64,000 nt of DNA. Origin: Cladophialophora immunda. Its lineage: Eukaryota; Ascomycota; Eurotiomycetes; Chaetothyriales; Herpotrichiellaceae. Below, piece after piece: positions 32,766 through 43,579 of this stretch; the first letter of the stretch is position 1, and each line of letters starts with the position of its first letter. Below the pieces are notes generated by a model that did not search any database, was not told where the DNA came from, and was given only the letters and a program-made list of their open reading frames with translations. Made by a program: the position numbers and the translations under genes. The DNA is taken from assembly GCF_000835495.1 (NCBI RefSeq), contig NW_015622543.1, positions 3,076,463-3,140,462 on the forward strand, given 5' to 3'.

Positions 32766-35538
32766 TCAATCCAGGTCAATCCACTCGGCCTCACCATTCT
32801 CGGCAAGGACCGTCTCCCTATTTGTGTCATGTCCATATTGTTCCAAACTCCCCGACGCTAGCGTGTTGCTGTCTTTAGGCTGTTGGCACAAGAATTCAAT
32901 CTCAAAGACATTGCGTTCACTGAGACTGCGTACTGTTTTTCCCACGCCATCCACTCCGCGGAGGATAGAGCGCAGTTCGGTGGCAAATTCGCCGTGCCTC
33001 TCCTTGATGTATCGACCATGGACACTCAGGATCTCACCCAGCCAACGAAGTGCAAACTCCAAATGAGGATTATTTTCCATCTGTTGGGCAACAAGCATCA
33101 ACAATTTCCCGAGATACACCCTTGGCAGTTCACGGACAAGCAGTGGGACCGATCCGTACGGTACTGACTCATAAGCTTGTCGGAGCAAAGGCTTGTCGTT
33201 CAGTCTGAATGCCATAATGAGGGCCTTAAGATACTCGGGCTCGTCTTGTGCGAGGATTGCCCGTACATTCTGCGGAGTAACGTCGATGTCGAGATCAAAT
33301 GGATCGAAATCTTCCATCCCCACGTTGTCGAGGCTGTAAATCAAGAGACCTTCAGTACTGGCTGCACAGAAGCTTCTTCCGGTTGGTGCAAACTCGACAT
33401 TAGCGACCCGGACTTCTGGGCGAATGCTCCTCGCTGTGGCGTCTCTACCACGTTTCACGCCTGGCAGGCTACGGTCCATGCGCTCTTCGAGGTCGCTTGC
33501 TTCGCCTTCTGTGTCCAGCATGTCTTTGGGCAGGCCGTTGGACATGATAGCTGCCGAGTTCAAGAATTCTTGTGTCCCATCTAGGCTCAGGTTGATGGAG
33601 ATGGTGAATTTCTTGATCAACGTCAGTGTGCTGACTGAGTATAGACAGATATATTTGCTGTTTCCGGCTGCAAGCAGGCAGCTGCCGTCCGCGGAATATA
33701 CAATCGAGTTGAACGATTTAGTTCCAGGGGTTGAAGCTGCTGTACGTCGCGAAGTCAGTGTCCGACCTCCACTGACGTCTCGACGGCCGTCGAAACCGGA
33801 TTCTTGTATCGAAGTGTTCAGGTTCCAAAAAGTAAGTTGCCCATCGAGCGTAGAAGCCGCGATTTGTGCAGAGTCAGGCCGGACTGCAATACAAAGCAAG
33901 TCAGACATGAGCTGTAGCGTTTCTGACGATTGTGATCGGTCAAACACAGACCATACTCGAATGGTGTGATCCCAGGATCCGGAGACGAGATGTCGGCCGT
34001 CAGGAGTAAAGGCTAATGTAGATATCGGTCCTTCGTGACCTGCCAGTCGGTCGAGAAGAGCTCCAGTCTGGACGGACCAGAGGTAAATGTCAAAGGAGTC
34101 GTGGGACGCGGCGCAGACGACCTCCGCAGAAGGGTCGATGGCTAAACAAGAGAAGGAGAGCCTTTGAGGAGCTGTGAAAGTCCTAAAATTTCGATACCTC
34201 AACATATCCCATGCCCGAACTGATCCGTCCAAAGATGAAGTGAAAAGAATGTTGCCTCTTTTAGAATATGCAGAGGCGGTGACAGCAGAGTTATGTTCCG
34301 AGAAGGTCGCAATGTGGAAGCCGGACGAGACGTCCCAAACCTTGATCAGTCCGTCATCGGCACCAGTAATGATGCGGCTAGAGTCGGGCGAATAGGTCAA
34401 CGTCGTCATTGTATCAAGATGCGAAGACTGCTTGAGAATGTTTGACTCTGAAGCGTACTCCCACACCAGTAATTGACCAGTTCTGGAGGAGCCGAAGGCC
34501 AGCCATTCTCCCGTGCTGTTGACGGTTACTGCTGAGATGGGTGAGGATGCCATTGACAGGCTATGAATGTTTGAGAAAGAAGGAGTCTCATACAAGGAAA
34601 ACAAACCGTTGTCGAAGCAGGCAGTGAGTAGATTGGTCGAGGGATGGTAGGAAGCGCATTTCAACTTTGCGTTGTGCATAAAATAGTCCCTCTGCACAAT
34701 GCGCCACCTCTCATCAACTGGCTCTATCGAATCGTCGTTTTCGGCTTGTTGGTTGGCTAAATACTCCCAGCGGAAGAGGGCTCCGTCTTCGCTGACTGTG
34801 AAAATGGATTCCTGGTCGGCAGAAAACCAGACACCCTTGACTTGTTGCCTATGACCCGAGAGGACTGTCGGCTCGAAGCCTTCCTCTGGATCAAGACTCC
34901 ATATCCGTGCTGTAAGGTCTTTGGATGCACTGAGGAAGAAGCGCGAGTCGCCGGACCAGCTCAAATGTCTGACATCGTCAAAATGCCCTCCATATTCGCG
35001 ATGCAAGATGAACGGAGCGAATTCGAGATCTCCATCTGCATTTCCGCCGGGCGTAGAGGGTGTCCGCCATGCCTGGATCTTTCTTCCGAGTCCCACCACG
35101 AAATGACGACCGTCTGGAGCGAATGCTAATGACGTTACCGGTGATTTGAAGGAGAAATGATAGATTGCCACTCTTCTGGAGAAAATAGATAGTATTGCCC
35201 TGCCATCTTCATCAATAGTGAGGAGGAGACTGCCGTCGGGGGAAAGGTCGAGGTGGGTGATGTTCTTTCGATGGGCAAAGGGAAAGGTGTAACTGGTGTT
35301 TCTGCCAAACAGCATGTTAGATTGATCCATGGTGACGGCAAGGAGGGTTCTCACTTTGTCAGATTAAAGACAGTCACACGGTTGCCGACTGGCGAGAGCA
35401 GAGAGTTGCCATCCGGCGTAAAGACGAGATTGCCTTGACGATAGACAGTGCCCAAGAGGTTTGAGAACTGCGACAGCGCATTAGGATGATAGTGTCCACC
35501 ACGGTATCAATCACACGCACCTTAAATTCCGTCTTCAT
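32766..35538 (-). CDS. PWP2: Pwp2 (Utp1), WD40 protein of the SSU processome
   Basis: A scaffold of the UTP-B subcomplex of the U3 SSU processome, needed for 18S rRNA maturation in the nucleolus. Exons (minus strand): 35521..35538, 35355..35467 and 32766..35301, giving 888 aa. The short first exon encodes MKTEFK, exon 2 continues FSNLLGTVYRQGNLVFTPDG, and exon 3 opens with NTSYTFPFAHRKNI. This is the expected Pwp2 N-terminus and fixes the start. Two beta-propellers of WD repeats follow, with many WS/WD ends (ARIWSLD, IKVWDVS, VRAWDML, IRVWSVF), and then the Pwp2/Utp12 C-terminal helical domain (residues about 740-850, ALRWLGEILSVHGRYIKE). Introns are 53 nt each with good GT..AG borders. The gene is divergent from the septin gene across 375 bp. 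Confidence 0.96.
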
Positions 35539-35913
35539 TGTCTCATGGCTGTGCAGCGCAGGTGGGCGCATGTATACATAATACCAGGTCTTCGAACTGC
35601 GGCTTCAAAAAAAAAAGTTATCGGAGAAAACCAATCATTTTCTCCGGAACTAGTGTGTTTATGGTTAAGCGCACGCCATGATCTGGGGCAAGCCGGCTAG
35701 TTGAAAATTGGCGTTTCAGGGGCGCGACTGCGCCTACACTTTCTGTGAGGATCAATTGAGGGAAACCCCTAACCACAAACCACCTTGTCATTTTGAGACT
35801 GCAATCCTCCATCCTTCAGCTCTTCATCATTTCCTCAGTCGGACTCTCGTTGTCATCGTCTCTCGTTGTTTGTCTCGCATCTTGATTGCCTCTTCTCAGA
35901 ACCTGCGACCGAA
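35539..35913. promoter_or_regulatory. Shared divergent promoter, pwp2 / aspB
   Basis: 375 bp separate the first codon of pwp2 (minus) from the first codon of the septin gene (plus). A poly-A run near 35608 and C/T-rich leader sequence before 35914 are visible. I see no specific binding site I would defend. Confidence 0.6.
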
Positions 35914-37182
35914 ATGGCTCCAGCAGCAGCGGAGTCCCCATCGCCCATTGGCATTGCCAATTTGCCCAACCAGCGACACAAGATCGTCGCAAAGAGAGGC
36001 GCTGCTTTCACCATCATGGTAGGATCTATCGTCTTCTCACGTCTCTTGGGCAAATGCTTACTGTTGACATTCAGGTTGCCGGCGAGTCGGGCTTGGGCAA
36101 GACCACCTTCATCAACACTCTCTTCTCCACCACAATCAAGAACTACCAAGATCACAAGAGGCGACACGCAAAGCAAGTTGATAAGACAGTAGAGATTGAA
36201 ATCACAAAAGCTGAATTGGAAGAGAAGTTCTTCAAAGGTACATATCACACAAGGCGCATCCACTGCTCGCAACCCGTCTAACATTTTGCTAGTTCGTCTC
36301 ACGGTTATTGACACTCCTGGTTTCGGTGACTATGTCAACAATCGTGACTCCTGGATGCCCATCATCGAATTCCTGGACGACCAGCATGAATCCTACATGC
36401 TGCAGGAGCAACAGCCCAAGCGACAAGACAAGATCGATCTCCGTGTCCATGCCTGCCTCTACTTCATTCGACCCACTGGCCATACCTTGAAACCCCTGGA
36501 CATTGAGGTCATGAAGCGGCTATGCACACGCGTCAACTTGATTCCGGTGGTCGCAAAGGCTGACACCCTTTCCCCGGCTGATCTCGCCCGCTTCAAGCAC
36601 CGTATCCGAGCTGTCATTGAAGCGCAGGGCATCAAGATTTACCAACCCCCTATCGAAGACGACGATGAGGCTGCAGCACAACATGCCCGTGCTCTCATGG
36701 CAGCCATGCCTTTTGCCGTCATTGGCAGCGAGAAGGATGTCAAGACTAGCGATGGGCGTATTGTCAAAGGCCGGCAATATGCTTGGGGTGTGGCCGAAGT
36801 GGAGAACGAAGAGCACTGTGACTTCAAGAAACTCCGGTCGATCCTGATTCGAACTCACATGCTCGATCTCATCCACACCACTGAAGAGAACCACTATGAA
36901 GCCTACCGTGCGCAACAGATGGAGACACGGAAGTTCGGCGAGGCCAGGCCCAGAAAGTTGGACAACCCCAAGTTCAAGGAAGAGGAAGAAGCACTCAGGA
37001 AGAGATTCACCGAGCAGGTCAAGGTGGAAGAGCAGAGATTCCGAGCATGGGAGCAGAAGTTGATTGGCGAAAGAGACCGCCTGAACAAGGACCTGGAGGC
37101 GACCCATGCTGCAATCAAACAGTTAGAGCAGGAACTGGAACAGATGCAAGGCAGTGCCGTGAGGAGCCATGGTCGTCGTTAG
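35914..37182 (+). CDS. aspB: Septin, AspB/Cdc3 group
   Basis: A GTP-binding septin that assembles into filaments at septa and branch points. Exons 35914..36018, 36075..36237 and 36293..37182 encode 385 aa. It starts MAPAAAESPSPIGIANLPNQ, matching the AspB N-terminus as I remember it. The P-loop GESGLGKTT is at residues 38-46, the switch DTPGFGD at 96-102, and AKAD is the base-specificity motif. The septin-unique element follows (VKGRQYAWGVAEVENEEHCD), then a C-terminal coiled coil from about residue 310 to 380 with regular Glu/Lys/Leu spacing. Intron 1 (36019-36074) sits directly before the P-loop and intron 2 (36238-36292) before VRLTVIDTPG. All landmarks are intact. Cyk3, also a cytokinesis factor, lies 15 kb to the left. 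Confidence 0.97.
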
Positions 37183-37465
37183 GCGAGTGCAAGACTAGAA
37201 ATCGAGCAAGCTTGACTGGGGTGGCTGGCTAGGATGAGCCAGAAGCAAGGGTTCTGGCAATTCTTCGCTTCGGGTGCTGTGCTCCGGGATCGTGGGTGTG
37301 CTCAAAGCGTGGAGCTCTTTCTGAGGTTAGCATTGCTACGAAAATACCTTTCTAATGTCAGGTCTTTCTTTTGCTGTCAAAATCGTCTAGTTCTATCCGC
37401 AATGGCCATTGGCAACCACTTGGTTCCTGAAGTCTATCCCATATGCCCGTGCGCTGCCGCGAATT

Positions 37466-38184
37466 CTACACGGCTGCATCTTTCAACTGCTGCGTGATAT
37501 GCCCATTCGCCCCTCTTCCGCCCATTGGATCATGTCTCGCTGTGTTCAGCCCCTTCTCCGCTGCCTTATCCTGCGTCCGCCGCGAATCCTCCTCTGCAAC
37601 AGCTCTGTCGACGTCGGCGAAGCCCTCATCAATCTCAACATCATCGTCCTCCACAATGCCCATCCAAGCACGCATCTTATCTCGTTTGAACGCTTCAAAG
37701 TCCCATTCTTCGGGCTCTAACGTCTCTTCACCTTCAAGCCAGACATATGTTTGCGCTTCGACGATTTCTTCTAGGACTTCGGGGTCGTCTCCGTCTTGCT
37801 CAGGAGCAGCCTGATCTAGTTCGACGTCTTTCAAGACATGCGCCTTGACCACATCCCTCTTGTACTGGCTGCCTTCAAAGATATCCAATCGATAGATATC
37901 ACCTTGCGTCAGTCCGGTCACCAGGCTCCCCCGGACCCTAGAGCCGGAGTGAGGTATTATGGCAGGGTAATCTGCGTGTCTCACTCTGTGTCGACGGTAG
38001 TTTTGCAGCATTGCGGGACGCACGGTGATTAGGTCTTTCTGCCACGACTCGGGGGTGTGGGTTCCGTGGATTACGCGGTGGAGGACGCCGGGAGCCATGA
38101 GCGTTCCTTTTGGTGCCTTGATTAGAAAGTGAAACTGGGGAAGGAGAGTGGACTACCATAGAAAAAGGCCGTGTATTCGCCCAT
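37466..38184 (-). CDS. AIG2-like gamma-glutamylcyclotransferase-fold protein
   Basis: Exons 38157..38184 and 37466..38106 (minus strand) give 222 aa. The first exon encodes MGEYTAFFY and joins in phase 1 to GTLMAPGVL, forming the FFYGTLM signature of the cyclotransferase fold (the YGSL-like substrate loop). Later blocks are PAIIPHSGSRVRGSLV and YRLDIFEGSQYKRDVV, where the Glu of FEG is the expected catalytic acid. The C-terminal 70 residues are acidic and then low-complexity. Some family members release 5-oxoproline from gamma-glutamyl peptides, but AIG2-type fungal proteins are mostly uncharacterised, so activity is only suggested. The 50-nt intron has an AAAAG acceptor. It lies convergent to the septin gene. 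Confidence 0.88.
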
Positions 38185-39861
38185 CTCTCCGCAATTCGGT
38201 GATCCCACGTCCAAGACGAGTGCAGCAGAGGCGGAAACGCGAACGGGTTAGAAGCGAGTAAGGGTGTTTTGTACGAGGAGATTGAGGGACGGTCAAAGGA
38301 GGAGATCGCTTGAAGCCGACTCCCCACGCTCTGAGCAAAGTATAGAACACCCTATCCTGTGCGCTTTTTACTCTTTGGTCTTGCTGGTATGGTCCGTCAG
38401 TATGCAAACCCCCTCCAATCCCCAGATATCAACAAGATTTTTCTGAGTAGGAAGGTGCGCCGATGTCCGCGTTCGTAGCTCGCTCGTTTGCTGTGCCTGA
38501 AAGGGAACAAGGCTGCAACTCCTCTTCCAGCTCGCATGTCAGCAGTGTGTCTCTTCCTTTGTTTTACACCGTGTGCAGCCTCCCAGTCGGTAGTGCTGGT
38601 ACATTTTTCGAAAGTGGTCCGTCCAAGAAACATGTCAGTGCGCTATACCCTTGGAAGTCTCAAAGCTTGATAGCCTGGCACCTGGCGTCCGCCTCACTGC
38701 AATAGCCATTCCCCCTTTCAAAGCATTGACGGGATCTAACCGACCACGAGAGCTCGGATGGAACGAAGGGTGCCCTCCAACTTGATCACACCGATTTCGT
38801 GGGTTGAGTGTTTGGAATTTTGTTGTGGAAATCATCAAGCTGGTGACGGTTCACTTCCGGACAGCCTTCCACTCTGAGGAATAACACAGACTGTTGCCCG
38901 ACTACTGGCTCTGCTATACAGGGCCGAGGAGGCGGTGGTCCTCTTTCAACGACCCGTAGTCGGACTTCAGAGTGTTCTCTAGCAGGGGAGACCCTTCTGG
39001 GGCCAGTGCACGCCGAGCAAAGGCTTACTATCGAAGCAGAAACTGCGCGATCTCCTAAGACATTTGAATGGTTTTCTCTGCCTTGATACAAAGCGAATGA
39101 CAATATTGGTAACTATACTAATCTTAGATTAAATTCTTGGACGAGGCGCCTAGGAGGTTCAGCCTTGTGCTCCAAATATTCCGCTTGGCACCCGACCCCT
39201 AGCCTACCAGGCTTTCCGCCGAGAGGTCAGCAGAACTCGGTATTTTTTCCCTGGACTCAATATCGGCAGCCCGCGGTATTACGCCGATACGTGAAAAGAT
39301 ACGAACCTGCTCATCAAGCTTGTCAGATTCGCTGACCCCTTTCCCTGTTCATCAAAATCTGCCGAGGGAGCAGGGAGAATTTATTACCGCTGACATCTTG
39401 CCGTATCTTTTCCGTCATGCGCATCTGTAGGCTCGCGGTCGCCGAAGTTTGGACAGACAGATCTGCTCAGTACCTGTTATCACTCACCAATATTCGAACA
39501 GGGGTCGCCCGATTCGTCGCGGTCGCCGCCCATGCGCAGGAAATACGAGGCTGACCGAGATGCGGGAAAGAAGAAGTACGGGTATGACATCTGACTGTTG
39601 TCATAAGGCCGGCTGGACGTCTGCCATTTGCTGGGAAAGCGTCTGCGTAATCGACTGCACCGGTGATCTATGGGTACCGCATCAGAATGACAGGGAGTCA
39701 GATCCAAGGTATAGAAACATGGCAATCTCTCGGAGTGCGGGAGGCACACAAGACTTTGATCCTACCACTACAAGCACAGACGGATTGAGACCGAAGACGA
39801 AAGTCGAATATAGCTCGGATCATAGCCAGAGTGAGTGAAACAAGACGAGTCAATCCCAGAG
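38185..39861. other. Intergenic, no gene recognised
   Basis: 1.7 kb between the AIG2-like gene and the small secreted protein. Frames up to 129 codons (39449-39838) exist but lack a domain or splice partner. Nothing else is supportable. Confidence 0.45.
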
Positions 39862-40517
39862 ATGCAGCTTCCCACCTTGGCCGTCACCATCCTGGCTCTT
39901 CAGGCTCTAGGCATCTCCGCTGTGGCCTTGAAAGCTCGTGTAAGTCCTCGACGTCCCTCTTGTCAATCATGGCTTGCTAATTGCGATTATGAACTATACC
40001 AGCTCACACCTCAGCAAAATGACTGCAATCTTCCTGAAGGGGATCCACAGGGAGCAGACTGCGTGACCAAGTTGCGCATCCGAGTATGAGTCTCTCCTAT
40101 TCATTAGTGTGATAGGAGCTCACTAAAACCCTTTGTCACCCCTCCCAGCAAGATGGCGGTTTACCCCTGGGTCTGACTTCCATCACCGTCGGCACCGCGA
40201 CGACCTCGTCCGGAGACCTCGTCCCCATTTCTGTCCCGTATACACTCTCTCATGACCCTACAGTCCCGCTGTCCGGAAGCGGCACAACTGTCTTTGACTC
40301 TTCCTTGAAGAGCGCCACCTTGGTTGCCGTTGACGTGCGCAGCTCGTCGCTGGCAGCCTTCTCGTCGGCCCAGTGCACTTTCTACACCGCGAGTGTGGAC
40401 CTCGGGGACGGCGATTCTGCGTGTGATGGTGATTCCGTCGCATCAGCGTCGACCGCAGACGGCACGAAAGTGGCGTTTAGCGAGCCGGTGATTTGCATGA
40501 CATGCTGTTACTCATGA
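39862..40517 (+). CDS. Small secreted cysteine-containing protein
   Basis: No family recognised. Exons 39862..39939, 40003..40083 and 40149..40517 encode 175 aa, all phase 0 with GTAAGT and GTATGA donors. Residues 1-22 (MQLPTLAVTILALQALGISA) form a good signal peptide, with cleavage likely after Ala-Val-Ala. The mature part has eight Cys, at DCNLP, DCVTK, QCTFY, ACDGD and a CMTCC cluster next to the C-terminus, and is rich in Ser, Thr and Asp. No membrane segment or GPI signal is seen. The size, signal and even Cys number fit an effector-like or cell-surface protein, but this is inference. It stands isolated, with over 800 bp of non-coding DNA on each side. Confidence 0.75.
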
Positions 40518-41371
40518 GCTGTGGAGGACTGTTAAGATATGCGAGGAAGTTTTGTGGGAAGCGGTTCGTTTATTAGGGGGTTGCATCTCTTGCACGCGCA
40601 TCTTGAGTCGTTGGTGCGAATACGTTGGAACAAGGGGGCAGTGCTTGCGAACGAACAGAATACTGGATGAATCGTTTAATTAACTTAGGTATTTATTCCT
40701 AGAAAAGTACTCAATCCCCGGGTTGATTGGATGGCTATACAAGTAGGGAGAGCCTTCATTCTCTTACTCCATGCAGCCATCGCCCGTATCTGATCATGCA
40801 AAATAATCTACCGCCCAATCTGGCACGTGTAGAAGGTAAAGGGCTTGGGGCTGGAGTTGCTGGGGCTCAAACTCCTGTAATGCCGTGTCTAATTCTGCCC
40901 CGTCCGGTCCTGTACTTTTCTTTCCTTATCACACAAAAAGGCAAGGTGGCACAAGGCACGATGCTGTGGGAACCAGGGCCATAAAGAGTTTCGAAGGGAA
41001 GACCGGACGATCAAAGCTGATGGACTTGCAAGATGCCAGGAGTGCTTTGGTACCGGGAAGATGAGGTGAGGTGAGGTGAGGTAATGGAAAGTAATACCAC
41101 GTATGGACCTGCGGGGCTGACGGATACTGAAGAATTCAGAGGACGAATAAGAGGCTAAGATGGAAGAGCAAAAATGCAGGTTTGGAAGGTAGAGCACATG
41201 CCACTGAGATAATGTATGGGATAACGGTCGTTCAATGGTATCAAGCATGAAACAGTGCTAAGGAGGATATCAACGTGAAAAAACAGCCCTGAAACTCATA
41301 AACCCCATTTCGGCCGGTGTCAATAGCCAGCAAGCCCTCCAGAATCGCATTCATGAATTCTTGAAGCAGGC
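40518..41371. other. Intergenic with short GAGGT repeat
   Basis: Convergent 3' ends of the secreted-protein and WW genes. Four tandem gaggt units lie at 41063-41082. No gene is seen. Confidence 0.55.
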
Positions 41372-42229
41372 CTAGAACAACAACCCACCGAGCAGCAGCC
41401 CTCCAAGCAGACCTCCCGCAATCGGTAACCCATAACCTCCGCCTGGATAAGCACCATATGGACGATTATACGGGTAGCCTGGTCGAATAAATCGGGCGTT
41501 GGGGTCGGCGTACGGTCCGGCTGCATAAGGGTTGACGCCATAGCCGCCTTGCCCATATCCACCATATCCATAGCCAGGTCCCCCGGGAGGCTCAACGTAG
41601 ACGTTCTTGCCGTCTCTATCCTTCGCGAAGAATTGAGGCTGACCAGTCACTTGTGCTCTCTGCATTGCTTGCCGTAGCTTCATATGTGCCTCGTAGTATT
41701 GTCTCTCTTCTTCCGCTCGCTGCGCGCGACTGCGCACACGCTCGTCGTGCGTTGTGCCGGTGACTTTATCCTTGAGTTTCTCTCCCAGGCTCTTCTTTTG
41801 GCCGGCCTGTTGTGAGGAGGATGGACGGGCGGGGAGTTCTGGGGGGTAATGTTCATCTTCAGAGTGGTCCGCGGAATGCGCTGCCTGTTTTCTCAACCTG
41901 TCCTCTTCCTCTTGCAGCCTTTCGCGTTCTTCTGTGCTCAAACTCTTCAATACTTCGGGGATATCTAGAGGATGTTCCCAGTAGGACTTTGGTGGGTCGA
42001 CTTTGGTGTTTACGAAGAATTGGTGATTCTCCTTGGGATCGTACTGTCTTACCCATCCTTCGGGCAGAGGTCTTTGGAGGTCCTCCATAGAGCGACGGGC
42101 TTCCGTGGGAATCCCATTTTTGGCAGAGGGAACTTCTAGGTGGGATGATTTCTGGGGTTTGGAGGATGCTGTGCCGGACGAACCTGTGGCCTGGTCGTAG
42201 GTTGGCGGGGGTTCTGGCGGCGTCGACAT
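41372..42229 (-). CDS. WW-domain protein with Gly/Tyr-rich tail
   Basis: A single-exon, 285-aa protein starting MSTPPEPPPTYDQATGSS at 42229; the longer upstream frame looks non-coding. Residues 55-89 form one WW domain (LPEGWVRQYDPKENHQFFVN ... YWEHP) with the signature Trp59, Trp84 and Pro87, so it should bind Pro-rich or phospho-Ser/Thr-Pro ligands. A charged coiled stretch (STEERERLQEEEDRLRK) and a KSLGEKLKDKVTGTTHDER segment, typical of this fungal group, follow. The tail from about residue 220 is Gly/Tyr/Pro-rich (repeats of GYGGYGQ) and ends in a hydrophobic Gly-Leu stretch. The cell role is unknown; family members in yeast-like fungi are poorly studied. It is divergent from the giant gene to the right. 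Confidence 0.88.
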   Translation of the reverse strand: MSTPPEPPPTYDQATGSSGTASSKPQKSSHLEVPSAKNGIPTEARRSMEDLQRPLPEGWVRQYDPKENHQFFVNTKVDPPKSYWEHPLDIPEVLKSLSTEERERLQEEEDRLRKQAAHSADHSEDEHYPPELPARPSSSQQAGQKKSLGEKLKDKVTGTTHDERVRSRAQRAEEERQYYEAHMKLRQAMQRAQVTGQPQFFAKDRDGKNVYVEPPGGPGYGYGGYGQGGYGVNPYAAGPYADPNARFIRPGYPYNRPYGAYPGGGYGLPIAGGLLGGLLLGGLLF

Positions 42230-43579
42230 GATGAGTGTGATGGTGGGAAGCGAAGGTGGAACGGCTTCACAACCAGCTGGCGATAGATTTAAATGCCTAC
42301 GGCCAGCTGCCTGCGGAACCAGGAAGATGTGTAGAGAAGTGAGAGGCGCGACAGTAATGCAAATACGAGGTACTCGGTTGAGGCTCAGACGGTGATAGTG
42401 ACGCAGATGGCACCTCTCGGAGTAATCGGCTGCTGCGGTGCCTTGAAGCCTGACCAATCAAGCGCTCTAATCTTCTGCTCAGCCACACCTCACTGGCCAA
42501 TGAAACCCATGATCACGGATATATGTGGCGACTCCGCTTGACCCAATCAGGCGTCATGTTGCGAGTCCAAATCCAACCTCCATCTCCCTCGATCTTACCA
42601 CTTCGCATCGTCTCGCACCGCCAACACCAACCTGCTCCTCCAATCTCTCGCCGAACTCCTTTGGTAGTGATTTGGACCATTTCTAACCTTTAGTTGGCAC
42701 CATTTGGTCTACAGAAATGCCTCAGTACCGCTTCCCTAGCATTCTGACACGAACTGCTGCTTCCAAACCTAATTGACCTTACCTCGCAAGAGTCACATAA
42801 ATCAAACCTCAGTAGAGCCCAACCACGCCCAGACCCCAAAACACAGAAGAAACAACTTCGGCGCTCTGGCCAATGGGTGCTTCGTCGTGGGGGATTTTGG
42901 GAAAAAAAAAGGGACGCGCTTTATGAGCTGATAACTCCTTTTCTGCGTTTTACGCGTTGCCTGGAGGAATGTGACGGCACCGGTCAGAGCGATAAATCAC
43001 CATGTACACCTAGAGCCGTCGAGGTGTCTCTAAAATACTATGTGTTCACACCTCCGTTCATCCGCTTGCAGCACCGCGGACGATGGCTGGCCAGCACCTC
43101 AAGTGGTCGCGGCGACAACGCCGATCTAGTCTGTTATATCAAACTCCAAGGTATTCGGCTACCACTAGAAAGTGAAGTGGTGCAGGAGGCAGTACTGGCG
43201 CCAGTGGACGTCGAGGAGAACGTGACCGAAAGGGTGTGAAGACAATGGAGCTTCCTGGCTACAACGAGTCTTTCTGCCTCACCCGGTGTCCATTGGCAAT
43301 CACTATACATTCACTGTAAGACTCCTTTGTTTACCCGCCAAGACCATTCATATCAACTTGAGCCTGCAATCAATTTTCTTGAAATCCCAAATTCCTCTCT
43401 CAAAGCCACGTCTTCCAAATCACACCAGCCTCTTGTTCAAGTCTCCTGTATCATCTTTCAATTTCTTGCTCAAACGTTTTCCCACAACTTGCAGCCTGAT
43501 CCCAAGCTTGAGTCTTGCCCAACATCGCCGGGGAAAGCAGCAATCTGCTGCTTCTCCCTCGGCAAGTTCTACGGGCACG
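42230..43579. other. Divergent intergenic region
   Basis: 1.35 kb between the WW-domain gene (minus) and the giant gene (plus). A 120-codon frame at 42877-43239 has no recognisable motif and I do not call it. The stretch 43320-43560 is C/T-rich leader sequence for the giant gene. Confidence 0.5.

Noticed and set aside
42877..43239. 120-codon plus-strand ORF upstream of the giant gene
   Set aside because: No motif, no splice-linked partner, and it lies in a likely promoter region.
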